In this document: piece by piece, positions 8,542-17,367 of the stretch | How positions within the stretch are numbered: the stretch's first letter is position 1 | Layout of the letters: every line of letters starts with the position of its first letter | From: AG1 sp035559775 | Lineage (GTDB): Archaea; Thermoproteota; Thermoprotei_A; Sulfolobales; AG1 | Length of the DNA: 52,478 nucleotides | NCBI GenBank assembly: GCA_035559775.1 | Contig: DATMAU010000016.1 | Span: 1 to 52,478 of the forward strand | Reading direction: 5' to 3' | Notes under the pieces: model-generated | The model's database searches: none | Told to the model about the DNA's origin: nothing | The model's input: only the letters and a program-made list of their open reading frames with translations | Program-made: the position numbers and the translations under genes

Positions 8542-9522
8542 TTGGGTAGGAAGAGAGTGGCTTTGATAACAAGCTTCACGGTAGATATAATAAAGATAGG
8601 TAGCAACATCTATGAGAAGATAGGGGGACCGGCATACTATTCAGGCCTAACTCTAAAGACACTGGGGTTCGACCCCATAGTGATTACCGCGCTAGGGAGA
8701 GATGGTAGGAAAAAAGTTGGAGAGCTACTTAGCGCTAGCAATGAGCACCAAGACCTAGAAATACTTGACACAGATCCTAGCTGTGACTCGATCTATACAT
8801 TCCACCACACATACACGAGCGTAGGAAGATCCTCGATGATTCTCAAGACTGGGTGCAGGATCAAAATAGACAGTATCATAAACAATATTTCTAAAGATGC
8901 CCAGTGGATCCTGGTCTCTCCAGTATTCAAAGAAGTAGTGCCCGAGGATATTAGAAAAATATCTTTCACAAAAAACACTGCACTGGATCTTCAGGGGTAT
9001 GGGAGAGAGATTGAAGATCAAAGGGTGGTAAGCAGCCTAGATAATATTAGGAGAAACATTAGAGAGCTACCTAGAATAGGAATTGTGCATCTCAGCAGCG
9101 ATGATATACGTAGCAATACCAGCGATCATGAGAAGGATCTCGAGAGACTTTCATTTCTAGCTAACAAAGCCGATATAATAGCATACACCATAGGAAGTAG
9201 GGGCGGCTATCTAGGCCTTGTGCTCGGAGAACGTGAAAGAGGATATGACGAGCGGAATGAGGGCAGGATGATAGAGTGGTACTATATACCACCATACACA
9301 GAGACCGATAGTGGAGATCCAACAGGTTGCGGAGATATTTTTCTGGCATCCATCGTTAGCGGTATGATGATGAACCATAGTATCATAAAAGCCGCAGTAA
9401 GAGCCTCCGTGATCTCTGGCATGAGAGTCTCTAGAGGGTTCCCGATAAAGACAAACACCTCAGAGATCGATAATATAGTTGAGATGCTTGGAAGAAGAAC
9501 ATATAGGGTAGCGACTATATAG
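8542..9522 (+). CDS. PfkB-family carbohydrate/nucleoside kinase
   Basis: A ribokinase-fold sugar or nucleoside kinase of unknown substrate. Seen: N-terminal beta strand with KIGGPAYYSGLTLKTLG (the GG substrate motif region) and the C-terminal anion-hole signature SGDPTGCGDIFLASI (Asp of GCGD is the catalytic base). In the signature, the more usual DTxGAGD is here DPTGCGD. Start is TTG at 8542, supported by GAGG seven bases upstream. The gene is divergent from DUF2070 and alone, so context gives no clue to its substrate. Confidence 0.8.
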   Translation: MGRKRVALITSFTVDIIKIGSNIYEKIGGPAYYSGLTLKTLGFDPIVITALGRDGRKKVGELLSASNEHQDLEILDTDPSCDSIYTFHHTYTSVGRSSMILKTGCRIKIDSIINNISKDAQWILVSPVFKEVVPEDIRKISFTKNTALDLQGYGREIEDQRVVSSLDNIRRNIRELPRIGIVHLSSDDIRSNTSDHEKDLERLSFLANKADIIAYTIGSRGGYLGLVLGERERGYDERNEGRMIEWYYIPPYTETDSGDPTGCGDIFLASIVSGMMMNHSIIKAAVRASVISGMRVSRGFPIKTNTSEIDNIVEMLGRRTYRVATI

Positions 9523-9701
9523 CCTATAGAATTGATCACTGGTTCTCGTCACGAATCAAAACCCCTAATAGCCCTCTGATCCACAGCTTCATACTATAAT
9601 ATACAAGACCTAAACAAGTTCTTGAAAATCATGCCCCAACCAAAATATCTTGAATAGAGATATGTAGGCCGGTCTTGGGTAAGACGAATACCAAAACCAC
9701 G

Positions 9702-10643
9702 CTAATAGTTAGTACCCTTGATCCTTTCCATAGCCTTCATAGCTACACAGAGCCCTGCAGCCATGGCCACGATGTCCGCTATAGATCCTGGGTTGATCTG
9801 TGAGGCTCTAAGCTCCTTATCCAGTAGCTCCGCATATATTCTCCAAAGATGCGACCCTTGTTTTAGGAGTGATAATATTTTCCCCATCTCCTCTCTAACT
9901 TTGATGGCCACCTTGTATCCCTTTTTCCTAGCTATAAGCGTATCTATGGTCTGGCTACCTATGGTTATGAACGCCACAACCACCCCTTCATAGAGGTTAT
10001 GGGGATAGTTGCTACATATGATGTTATAAGCCCTATACACCCTCTTATATCCACCCCAGATCTCGTTTAGAATAAGATCATGCCTTCTGAAGTCCTCAAC
10101 AAACCCCCAGAAGCTCCTACCCTTATTAGGGTTGCCTAGGATATCGTATCCCTGGCCTTGATATATAGATATGTATGAGGGTGAGGCCTCCAGAATAGCC
10201 CTCGAGACCCATGCTGAATCTTCAGGCTTTCCACAGATCTTAATAAGATCTACAGATCTTTCTAACACCTCTTCAACGCCTGTGACCCCGGGATCATTGC
10301 CTCCAATAAGATCGCCAATACCAATAGCTATAGGTACTACGAGCAATACGAAGCCAAGACTTACATTACCCTTACCATGGGGCTTTGAGGACGCAGAGTA
10401 TACCCTGTATATTTTCTCTCCCAAACCTCTTTCTAAACACCCTTTAGTCCTCACAATCTCCTGCAGAATCTTATACAGCTCTATAGCGATCGATGTTGAT
10501 GCTGATAGGAAGAACCAGTGTTCAAGACCCTTAGCACCCCCCAGGGGGGACACGTTGCCTGGTTTGGGGTATGATGATGCTTCGATGGATAGCCCGGAAG
10601 CTAGTGAGGATGCTATGATCTCTATAAAGCTATTTGCTAACAA
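9702..10643 (-). CDS. CitG/MdcB-like triphosphoribosyl-dephospho-CoA synthase family protein
   Basis: The family makes the 2'-(5''-triphosphoribosyl)-3'-dephospho-CoA prosthetic group from dephospho-CoA and ATP in citrate-lyase bacteria. Seen: EASSYPKPGNVSPLGGAKG near residue 22 (family KPGNVS), KPHGKGNVSLGFVLL, and a helical body, 313 residues. No citrate or malonate lyase genes are visible, so the archaeal product or acceptor is unknown. Start is TTG at 10643, overlapping the phosphoribosyltransferase gene by 14 bp, with GGTGA 5-6 bp upstream. Last gene of a CBS-PRTase-CitG operon. Confidence 0.75.
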   Translation of the reverse strand: MLANSFIEIIASSLASGLSIEASSYPKPGNVSPLGGAKGLEHWFFLSASTSIAIELYKILQEIVRTKGCLERGLGEKIYRVYSASSKPHGKGNVSLGFVLLVVPIAIGIGDLIGGNDPGVTGVEEVLERSVDLIKICGKPEDSAWVSRAILEASPSYISIYQGQGYDILGNPNKGRSFWGFVEDFRRHDLILNEIWGGYKRVYRAYNIICSNYPHNLYEGVVVAFITIGSQTIDTLIARKKGYKVAIKVREEMGKILSLLKQGSHLWRIYAELLDKELRASQINPGSIADIVAMAAGLCVAMKAMERIKGTNY

Positions 10644-11439
10644 GAATCACCGTCCTTACATTGAGATCTTTTATGGTTTCTCTCCACTCATTCCCTATAG
10701 ATACCAAGGAGAAGATCCCCGCGAGATCCGCTTTGGCGTTTCTAACAATGTTAATCAACGCCCTAAGGGTTCTCCCGCTTCTCAAAAGATCGTCAACTAT
10801 AAGTACCCTGGACCCCTTTTTCAAACCCTCTTTAGGCACATAGAGCGTCACCAGGCTTGGCGGGTCTCTTGAAAAATACGTCTCTTCGTAGAATTCGCTG
10901 AAACCAAGCTCCTTCCTCCTCTTAGCAACAACAAGGTCTAGATCTAGGGTTGATGCTACAGCAAGAGCGATCGGTATGCCATCAACCTCTGTTGTTAGAG
11001 CAACATCTATCCGCTCGTCTTTAAAGCGATAGTAAGCCTCGATTGATGCTAGCCATAGGATATCTGTCCTATATACAAGGCTATACATGTCAACCACATT
11101 ACCGTCAACAAATCTTAGCTCCCTAGCTATAATGTCCCTCACAACGCCCTTCTCTATAAGTGTTCTAAGTATCTCTGAAGCCCTCTCCCTAGTTGGTCTA
11201 ACGATCCCTGCTATGTATCTCCACAACACCGGGGCTGGTATTTTGAGAACCTCTTGTAAATAGCTATACTTAACACTCCTCTTTATAAGCCTGAGCGCAG
11301 CTATGCATATATACCTCTCATCCTTCACGATCATTCTAATACATCCGTCAATATTCATACTGTGGGATTTATAACTATTAACCAGTCTATGTAAATAACG
11401 ATCTCCAATATAGAGGCTGTAACCACTAGGCCCTTTCAC
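10630..11439 (-). CDS. HTH-phosphoribosyltransferase regulator, PyrE-like (GfcR type)
   Basis: N-terminal helix-turn-helix region (YSYLQEVLKIPAPVLWRYI, then TRERASEILRTLIEKG) followed by a type I PRTase domain with VLIVDDLLRSGRTLRAL as the PRPP loop. This arrangement matches archaeal PyrE-like transcription regulators such as haloarchaeal GfcR rather than true orotate PRTase. Start is put at GTG 11439, because AGGAGGAGG lies just upstream and it overlaps the CBS gene stop by 14 bp; the frame is open further back to 11487. It probably senses a nucleotide sugar or PRPP-related ligand; the target genes are unknown. Confidence 0.75.
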   Translation of the reverse strand: MKGPSGYSLYIGDRYLHRLVNSYKSHSMNIDGCIRMIVKDERYICIAALRLIKRSVKYSYLQEVLKIPAPVLWRYIAGIVRPTRERASEILRTLIEKGVVRDIIARELRFVDGNVVDMYSLVYRTDILWLASIEAYYRFKDERIDVALTTEVDGIPIALAVASTLDLDLVVAKRRKELGFSEFYEETYFSRDPPSLVTLYVPKEGLKKGSRVLIVDDLLRSGRTLRALINIVRNAKADLAGIFSLVSIGNEWRETIKDLNVRTVILVSK

Positions 11440-11902
11440 CCCTCCTCCTCCTAGCCCTCTCAACCATCGCGCTCTCAAATATCTCAAGAGCCTGGAAGAT
11501 CTCAGGACCCAGGGCTATAATATCATACTCAGCTATAATCCCAACTAATCTATCCCCCTTCATAACCGGCATGTGCCTCTTACCCGTTCTGATCATCGTC
11601 TCTATAACCTTATCGATAGGGGTTGAAGCCTCAACATATATGAGGGGACTCGACATGATCCTTCCAACACTCACCTCATTAGGATTAAGCCCTCTAGCAA
11701 CAACCTTTTCAAGAATATCATGGCTAGTAACAATCCCCACAGGCTTCCCACCGCTATCAACTATAATCACAGAACCTATCCTATTCTCAGCCATAATCTT
11801 AGCAGCCTTAGCAACGCTCTCCTCAAGCTTTAAGGTGATGGGGTTTGGTGTCATTATATCCTCAGCCCTAATCACCACAACCCCCAAGGAGAGTGCTCTC
11901 AA
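11426..11902 (-). CDS. Tandem CBS domain protein
   Basis: Two CBS motifs make one Bateman module: EDIMTPNPITLKLEESV...IIVDSGGKPVGIVTSHDIL and GRIMSSPLIYVEASTPI...PVMKGDRLVGIIAEYDII. Such modules bind adenine nucleotides and act as energy sensors. A short Arg-rich tail (ERARRRRGERA) follows. The start is unsure: the first codons (TTG at 11902, then GTG codons at 11880s) are all possible, and the CBS part begins only about 13 residues in. First gene of an operon with the HTH-PRTase and CitG-like genes, so it may tune the regulator's response to energy state (inference). Confidence 0.85.
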   Translation of the reverse strand: MRALSLGVVVIRAEDIMTPNPITLKLEESVAKAAKIMAENRIGSVIIVDSGGKPVGIVTSHDILEKVVARGLNPNEVSVGRIMSSPLIYVEASTPIDKVIETMIRTGKRHMPVMKGDRLVGIIAEYDIIALGPEIFQALEIFESAMVERARRRRGERA

Positions 11903-12152
11903 AGGTTAATAGGGATTTCACTCCAGACGATGCCTTATACATATGGGTAGCACATGGATAATCCTTATAACTAGTTTAATGATCCGAGATTGAGAACACA
12001 GGCTAAGATAAAACATCCCAACGCTCCTAGCGATCGAGGTAGTAACAAAAACCCAAGCTGAATGCTACGAGCTCTCCACCGCTTTATACCATAGCTATAA
12101 GCAGAAAAACTCTCAAGAAGGTTATAACGCTTAAAATCCCTGGTGTGAGGAT

Positions 12153-12470
12153 ATGATGGAGGGCGGCTCGCCCCTGAGAATTGGTATATATGAGTATAAA
12201 GCGCCTAAGGGATTGATAAGAGTCACTGTTAAGGTTGTTGAAGGGGTAATTGAGGATATTAGGATAGCTGGGGATTTCTTCATATACCCAGAGGACTTTA
12301 TATACGAGCTCGAACAGAAGCTCCGAGGATTAAAGGCAGAGCCAGGTGTTATAGGCAGGGTAGTTGAGGATCTCTTCCGATCGGGGCGTGTAGAAAGTGT
12401 GGGATCGAGCGTAGATGACTTTAAAACAGCTATAATTAGTGCAGTTAGAGAGGCTGGTGAGGTTTGCTAG
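12153..12470 (+). CDS. lplB: Lipoate-protein ligase accessory (C-terminal) subunit LplB
   Basis: The separate C-terminal domain needed for lipoate activation in archaeal bipartite ligases such as Thermoplasma LplA/LplB. Seen: APKGLIRVTVKVVEGVIEDIRIAGDFF-type beta strands, then YPEDFIYELEQKLRGL and a final helix; 105 residues is right for the domain. It precedes lplA and overlaps it by 7 bp, the reverse of the domain order in fused bacterial LplA. A TATA-like CGCTTAAAATC lies about 26 bp upstream of the ATG. Confidence 0.85.
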   Translation: MMEGGSPLRIGIYEYKAPKGLIRVTVKVVEGVIEDIRIAGDFFIYPEDFIYELEQKLRGLKAEPGVIGRVVEDLFRSGRVESVGSSVDDFKTAIISAVREAGEVC

Positions 12471-13285
12471 AGCAGGGAGAGCTCAGGGTTCTTATATATG
12501 AGAGCCCTGATGATCCGTATAAGAGCCTGGCTTTTGAGGAGGCGATGTGGCGATCCCTAAGATCAAACATGATCCCAGATACACTGAGGATCTGGAGGCA
12601 TAGAAACGCTGTAATCCTAGGATACTTCCAACTAGCTGAGGAGGAAGTGAATTTCGAGAGGGCTAAGGAGAAGGGCATCGATATTGTGAGGAGATTCACT
12701 GGGGGTGGGGCTGTTTACCACGACCTTGGATGCCTTGTATGGTCGATAGCGGTTAGAGGCCCCGTGGGGGGTGGGACTAAGTTCCTCTACGAGGATCTGC
12801 TTAGCGGTTTTGTAGAAGCCCTGAGGATCCTAGGGGTCAATGCACATATAGAAAACGTTAATGATATAGTAATAGACACGCCGGCTGGTAGGAGGAAAGT
12901 ATCGGGCACGGCTGCCACTCTTACTGAAAACTACTATCTTCTCCACGGAACCCTCTTGGTAGAGACGGATCTAGAGATCCTTAGTAGCGTCCTCAAAGTG
13001 TCAAGGGCAAAGCTTGCAGATAAAAAGATATCTGAGGTCAAGTATAGAGTAGCAAACCTAAACGATGCTCTGGGAAAGAGGTTCCATATAAGTGATATAA
13101 TAGATGCAGTTATAAAGTCATACTCAAAGATCCTTGGTAGAAGGGCTGTTATAGACCTACCATCCAGGGAGGAGTTGAACCTAGCCCGAAAGCTATATAA
13201 TGCAAAGTACTCCAGACCAGAATGGAATCTCCTCAGATTCCCTTCAAAATATTTCGAGGAAGATATTAGCCGTGATAGCAAATGA
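12464..13285 (+). CDS. lplA: Lipoate-protein ligase catalytic subunit LplA
   Basis: Attaches lipoate via lipoyl-AMP to a lysine of E2 or GcvH proteins. Seen: DSLAFEEA-like KSLAFEEAMW, the lipoyl-binding RRFTGGGAVYHDLG, and the catalytic Lys region SGTAATL and DKKISEVKYRVANL. At 273 residues it has only the catalytic domain; the missing C-terminal domain is the upstream lplB. Start is TTG at 12464, overlapping lplB. No lipoylated protein gene is seen nearby. Confidence 0.9.
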   Translation: MLEQGELRVLIYESPDDPYKSLAFEEAMWRSLRSNMIPDTLRIWRHRNAVILGYFQLAEEEVNFERAKEKGIDIVRRFTGGGAVYHDLGCLVWSIAVRGPVGGGTKFLYEDLLSGFVEALRILGVNAHIENVNDIVIDTPAGRRKVSGTAATLTENYYLLHGTLLVETDLEILSSVLKVSRAKLADKKISEVKYRVANLNDALGKRFHISDIIDAVIKSYSKILGRRAVIDLPSREELNLARKLYNAKYSRPEWNLLRFPSKYFEEDISRDSK

Positions 13286-14115
13286 AAACCCAGAGTGATG
13301 AAAAGCGATGCCCAAGGCCTCTGCTTTCGAGCGGGTTGAAGGAAGTACTCGCTAGGGTTAGCAACTCACAACTAGTTGCTATCTTTCTCGACTACGATGG
13401 AACACTGAGCCCGATACCGAAAAGGGTAACTAGGCTGGAGAGACCTCTTAGCGATACCTCTAGGAAAATAATCTACGAGCTATCCAAACAAAATAAAATC
13501 AGGATCTTTATTATAAGCGGGAGAACTGTGGAGTCCTTGAAAAGGCTTGTGGGCATAGATAGCATCCATTACATAGGAGTCCACGGCCATATAATAAGAG
13601 GGCCGGACATTGAGTACACGCATAGCGCTTTAGAAGGGTTTAGAAGCGTTATTAAGAATATAAGGGATAGGATTCTTGAGGCGCTCTCCAAAGTTGAGGG
13701 CGTGGTAGTTGAGGATAAAGGTGTAGCTTTATCAATACACTATCGAGGGGTTGATAGAGATAGATCTAGAGAGATCCTCAAACAAGTATTGAGAATATCC
13801 TCAGAATATTATGGAGTAAGACTCTCAAAGGGTAAAAAAATATTAGAGATACTTCCAAACACAGGCTGGGATAAGGGTAAAGCCATAGACTACGTGTTAG
13901 CAGTACTATCAGTAAAAAACGGTTTAAGTATTAAAAACATAGCCCCCATATATTTCGGTGATGATAAGAACGACGAAAACGGTTTCAAGCTATTGAGGGG
14001 GAAAGGCATAGGTGTAAGGGTCGGTTATAAGTGCAACACTAATGCCGAATACTATGTAAATAACACAGAAGATGTAACCGGATTTCTAAACGAGCTGAGA
14101 TGCTGGGTTTCGTGA
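13282..14115 (+). CDS. otsB: Trehalose-6-phosphate phosphatase (HAD family)
   Basis: Removes phosphate from trehalose-6-phosphate or a closely related sugar phosphate. Seen: HAD motif I FLDYDGTLSPIP (nucleophile Asp), motif II FIISGRTVE, the cap with YIGVHGHIIRG, motif III Lys in TGWDKGKAIDYV, and motif IV YFGDDKNDENGF. At 277 residues it is a stand-alone phosphatase. It overlaps lplA by 4 bp, so it is co-transcribed with lipoate ligase, which is odd. No trehalose-phosphate synthase lies in the window; a glycosyltransferase-MscS pair at 33.6-35.8 kb may be related in function. A different sugar phosphate cannot be excluded. Confidence 0.8.
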   Translation: MKTQSDEKRCPRPLLSSGLKEVLARVSNSQLVAIFLDYDGTLSPIPKRVTRLERPLSDTSRKIIYELSKQNKIRIFIISGRTVESLKRLVGIDSIHYIGVHGHIIRGPDIEYTHSALEGFRSVIKNIRDRILEALSKVEGVVVEDKGVALSIHYRGVDRDRSREILKQVLRISSEYYGVRLSKGKKILEILPNTGWDKGKAIDYVLAVLSVKNGLSIKNIAPIYFGDDKNDENGFKLLRGKGIGVRVGYKCNTNAEYYVNNTEDVTGFLNELRCWVS

Positions 14116-14421
14116 ATATCTGGTCAAACAATATTTAGCTAAGCACGAATGCACCACACCGTTTAAAAATGTTCTGACACCTATTGCTTCCCTAGCAAGG
14201 GGTTCTTCAACCTTCTTTAAGCATTCAATAGTATAGAAATACTAAACCAAGTATCTTGCCTACTAGATGTTGAGACGAATTAATTTAAACATAACAAATA
14301 GTTATGTGAGATAGTAAATAATATATGATTAGAACTATAATTATGATATAGATTATAATATACAGAGCTTTCGACAGAAGAAAAAACCTATATTAGGATC
14401 TGCCAGTTATGTGAATATATT
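14116..14421. other. AT-rich intergenic stretch before citrate synthase
   Basis: About 300 bp, very AT-rich, without a convincing open frame. A TATA-like CCTATATTA near 14387 would fit transcription of the citrate synthase gene. Nothing else is recognised. Confidence 0.4.
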
Positions 14422-15615
14422 TTGCCTAAACCATACTTATACTGGTGGAGTGTCTTGTCCAGCTCTAAACCCCAGATATTCAAGGGTTTAGAAGGCGTAT
14501 ATGTGTCTGAAACCAGGTTAAGCTATATAGATGGTCTTAATTCTAGGCTATACTATGTTGGATATAGGATCGAGGATCTGGTCGCGTTCTCAAACTACGA
14601 GGAGGTGGCCTTTCTCCTCTACTTCTACAGACTTCCTAAGAAAGAAGAGTTCGAGTTATTCAGAGCATTCATGCGCGAAGCAAGAGACGTTCCCCAAGAT
14701 GTTGTCGATATTGCTAAGAGAATGGCTTCGAGGAACGCCCATCCGATGGATATCCTTAGGACATGCGTATCCTATATATCCATATACGATCCCGAGCTAT
14801 ATGTAGGCTCTCGGGAGGCTAATATAAAGAAGGCTGTAAGGCTTGTGTCTAAGATGCCAACCCTAGTGGCCCTCATCTACAGAGTCTCTAGAGGTCTGGA
14901 ACCTATAGAGCCTAGAAAAGATCTTGGTCATGCTGAGAACTTCCTATACATGTTACACGGAAAAGTCCCCTCCGAGTTCGAGGCTAAGGTGATGGACACG
15001 ATATTCATCCTCCATGCAGAGCACGGTATGAATGCGTCCTCGTTCGCCTCGCTGGTGACAGCATCAACACTAGCAGACATATACTCTGCAGTGGTGTCTG
15101 GGATCTCGACGCTCAAAGGACCACTACATGGGGGAGCTGCTGAGGCTGCATACTATCAGTTCAAGGAGATAGGAGAGCCTGAGAGAGTTGAGGCATGGGT
15201 TCAAGAGGCTCTCAAGGCTAGGAGGAGGATTATGGGGATGGGTCATAGGGTTTATAAGTCCTACGATCCTAGGGCAAAGATCATGAAGGAACTGGACGGA
15301 GAGATAGCAAGCAAATATGGAGGAGAGCCTGAGAAGCTTTACAAGATCGCGATAAGATTAGAAGAAGTAGCTCTTAAGGAATTCGAAGCACGGGGAAGGA
15401 CAGATATACAGCCCAACGTTGACTTTTACACACCAGTAGCCTATACAGCGTTAAAGATACCTCCAGATCTATTCACCTTAACCTTCGCAGCATCCAGAAC
15501 AGTTGGATGGACTGCTAAGGTGATAGAATATGTGCAGGATAACAGATTGATAAGACCTCTCGACTACTATATAGGCGAGCTTGATAAAAAATACATACCA
15601 ATAACCGAGAGATAA
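14422..15615 (+). CDS. gltA: Citrate synthase
   Basis: Condenses acetyl-CoA with oxaloacetate to give citrate. Seen: KGLEGVYVSETRLSYIDG at the N-terminus, HAEHGMNASSFASLV and GPLHGGAAEAA (catalytic His), GMGHRVYKSYDPRA, and VDFYTPVAYTAL with the catalytic Asp. It is of the compact archaeal/type I kind. TTG at 14422 opens the frame without a clear ribosome site. TTG at 14455 (SSSKPQIFKGLEG) is preceded by GGTGGAG and fits the family N-terminus about as well, giving 386 residues. Stands alone. Confidence 0.93.
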   Translation: MPKPYLYWWSVLSSSKPQIFKGLEGVYVSETRLSYIDGLNSRLYYVGYRIEDLVAFSNYEEVAFLLYFYRLPKKEEFELFRAFMREARDVPQDVVDIAKRMASRNAHPMDILRTCVSYISIYDPELYVGSREANIKKAVRLVSKMPTLVALIYRVSRGLEPIEPRKDLGHAENFLYMLHGKVPSEFEAKVMDTIFILHAEHGMNASSFASLVTASTLADIYSAVVSGISTLKGPLHGGAAEAAYYQFKEIGEPERVEAWVQEALKARRRIMGMGHRVYKSYDPRAKIMKELDGEIASKYGGEPEKLYKIAIRLEEVALKEFEARGRTDIQPNVDFYTPVAYTALKIPPDLFTLTFAASRTVGWTAKVIEYVQDNRLIRPLDYYIGELDKKYIPITER

Positions 15616-15727
15616 CCATAGGAAGCTGATCACTAACAAAAGCCAGGGTTTGAACCCTAGTTCTAGGTTTTGCAGGCTTTTTACAAACACCTCTTTTTAT
15701 TATTTTTTCTATCTAACCAATAGTATC

Positions 15728-16099
15728 ATGGGGAGTGGAATGGGCTCTAAAGGGAAGAAACCGCTCTCTGTGATGGAGAAGAGACAAAAACGCCTGTTAG
15801 AGGAGAAGGAGAAGAAGCCTAAGGAAGAGAGAAAGCCTAAAAAAGCTGAAAGCTATGTAGCTGTATCATCGACCCTCAACATAGACGCCTCACTATATTC
15901 GAAAATAGGAAAAGAGCTCCAGGAGCTGAGCGTAATAACCCCGGCCATTATAGCCCAGAAATACTCAATACAAGTATCACTAGCAAAGGCTGTCCTGAGA
16001 TCCCTGGAGAGAGAAGGACTCGTATCGCTTATCTCTAAGAGCAGGAGAACCCATATATACATACCTGTAAAGGTTTCTCAAAGACCCACTGCATCATAA
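15728..16099 (+). CDS. rps25e: 30S ribosomal protein S25e
   Basis: Basic N-terminus (GSKGKKPLSVMEKRQKR) and a winged-helix core with LYSKIGKELQELSVITPAIIAQKYSI-type sequence, then AKAVLRSLEREGLV and a short beta hairpin. This is the normal S25e build. The frame opens at 15650, but a TATA-like CTTTTTATTA at 15693-15702 points to ATG 15728 as a leaderless start; ATG 15740 is another option. A small-subunit protein near the mRNA exit and tRNA sites. Confidence 0.88.
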   Translation: MGSGMGSKGKKPLSVMEKRQKRLLEEKEKKPKEERKPKKAESYVAVSSTLNIDASLYSKIGKELQELSVITPAIIAQKYSIQVSLAKAVLRSLEREGLVSLISKSRRTHIYIPVKVSQRPTAS

Positions 16100-16219
16100 T
16101 GTTTTCGAAATAAGAGGTGATGAAGGCAGGTATTTCTGATACGATGAGGAGTGACACCAGAACTGATCTTTATTTACCAATAACCCGCTAACCTGTTCTC
16201 TGGTGGTGATGCCTAAGGC

Positions 16220-17032
16220 ATGGTAGAAGAAATAGCAGAGGGTTCGTGGATACTGCTCTATATAGATAGGAAGAGGAGAAAGATCCTGAGGGCTGATAGT
16301 AAGGCGAAATACTCAAGCGATAAGGGGATCATCGATCTAGGTGGACTCATAGGCTCACCATATGGTGTTAGAGTAACAACTAGTATCGGGGCTAAGGCTT
16401 ATATCTATAAACCCACCACCTGTGATCTGGTCTATTCTGTCTTCTCAAGACCTTCTCAGGTAATATACCCAAAAGATGCTGGCTATGCGATACTTATGCT
16501 CGATATATCGCCTGGGAAGAAGATCCTAGAGATAGGTGTGGGTTCAGGCGTAATGACAGCCCTCATGGCAAACCTCGTAAGGCCTGAGGGAAGAGTATAT
16601 GCCTACGAGATTAGGGAGGATATGGCTAGGGTAGCTCTAGAGAACCTCAGAAGGATCGGTATGGATAAATATGTTGAACTAAAGATCAGAGACGCTACCC
16701 ATGGGGTTGATGAGAAGGATCTGGATGCTGCGTTCATAGATATAGGAGATCCATGGAGGGTTGTTGATACAGTGTATAACGCGCTCAAACCAGGCTCGCC
16801 AGCAGCTTTCTTCACACCAACGTTCAACCAGCTCCTAAAGCTATACACGGTCTTGACAGAGCACACGGGGTGGGGATATATAGAATGTGTAGAGATCCTT
16901 GAAAGACCTATAGAGCTTAAAGAAAACGCCGTCAGACCCTCTAGCAGAATGATAGCCCATACAGGTTTTATAGTCACTGCCAAAAAGCACTTAAAAGACT
17001 CATCGGATAAATCAATTGGTGATTGGCGATAA
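16220..17032 (+). CDS. trmI: tRNA (adenine-N1)-methyltransferase TrmI
   Basis: Makes m1A at position 57/58 in the T loop of tRNA using SAM. Seen: N-terminal beta domain, SAM motif I KILEIGVGSGVM, VYAYEIREDMA, motif IV AFIDIGDPW, and the C-terminal RPSSRMIAHTGFIVTA typical for the family. The 270-residue length is normal. ATG at 16220 follows GGTGGTGATG about 12 bp upstream. The stop overlaps the next start by 10 bp. Confidence 0.9.
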   Translation: MVEEIAEGSWILLYIDRKRRKILRADSKAKYSSDKGIIDLGGLIGSPYGVRVTTSIGAKAYIYKPTTCDLVYSVFSRPSQVIYPKDAGYAILMLDISPGKKILEIGVGSGVMTALMANLVRPEGRVYAYEIREDMARVALENLRRIGMDKYVELKIRDATHGVDEKDLDAAFIDIGDPWRVVDTVYNALKPGSPAAFFTPTFNQLLKLYTVLTEHTGWGYIECVEILERPIELKENAVRPSSRMIAHTGFIVTAKKHLKDSSDKSIGDWR

Positions 17033-17367
17033 AAGTCGACAAGATCCTCGGGATCCTTGCTGAGTTAGAGAAAGAGCTTGAGGAGCTCCTAAACCGCAGA
17101 GAAATCGATAGAGAGGAAATAACTAAAAATATATCATCAGAAATAGAGAGAGTACTAAGAAGTTTGGAGAATGATGCAGAAAACATTATAAAAAATTTAG
17201 AAGAAAAACTCGAAAGAGAACTAAAACAGCTTGAAAAATATAGAGAGGAAGAGATCTCCAGGATCCTCACAGAGATAGACAGAACAGCAGAAAATAATTA
17301 CTCAAAAGCTGTTGAGGAAGGCCTTAAAACCCTCTCAGCAATAGTACGGGGAAAGAGAACTACATAA
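17023..17367 (+). CDS. Coiled-coil protein, possible ATP synthase peripheral-stalk-like (subunit H/G) protein
   Basis: 114 residues, almost wholly charged amphipathic helix (KILGILAELEKELEELL, then many Glu/Arg/Lys heptads). Length and composition resemble the A-type ATP synthase H/G stalk subunit, which pairs with subunit E, and no other such gene is seen among the ATP synthase genes. It is translationally coupled to trmI by a 10-bp overlap (TTG start, GGTGAT nearby), and is 836 bp from atpC. Stalk function is inference; any short coiled-coil protein would look like this. Confidence 0.5.
   Translation: MAIKVDKILGILAELEKELEELLNRREIDREEITKNISSEIERVLRSLENDAENIIKNLEEKLERELKQLEKYREEEISRILTEIDRTAENNYSKAVEEGLKTLSAIVRGKRTT

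Noticed and set aside
16603..16983. Long minus-strand frame in trmI
   Set aside because: Antisense shadow of a clear gene; same for antisense frames in atpA, atpB, ABCE1, aldehyde dehydrogenase, cstA and aro genes.
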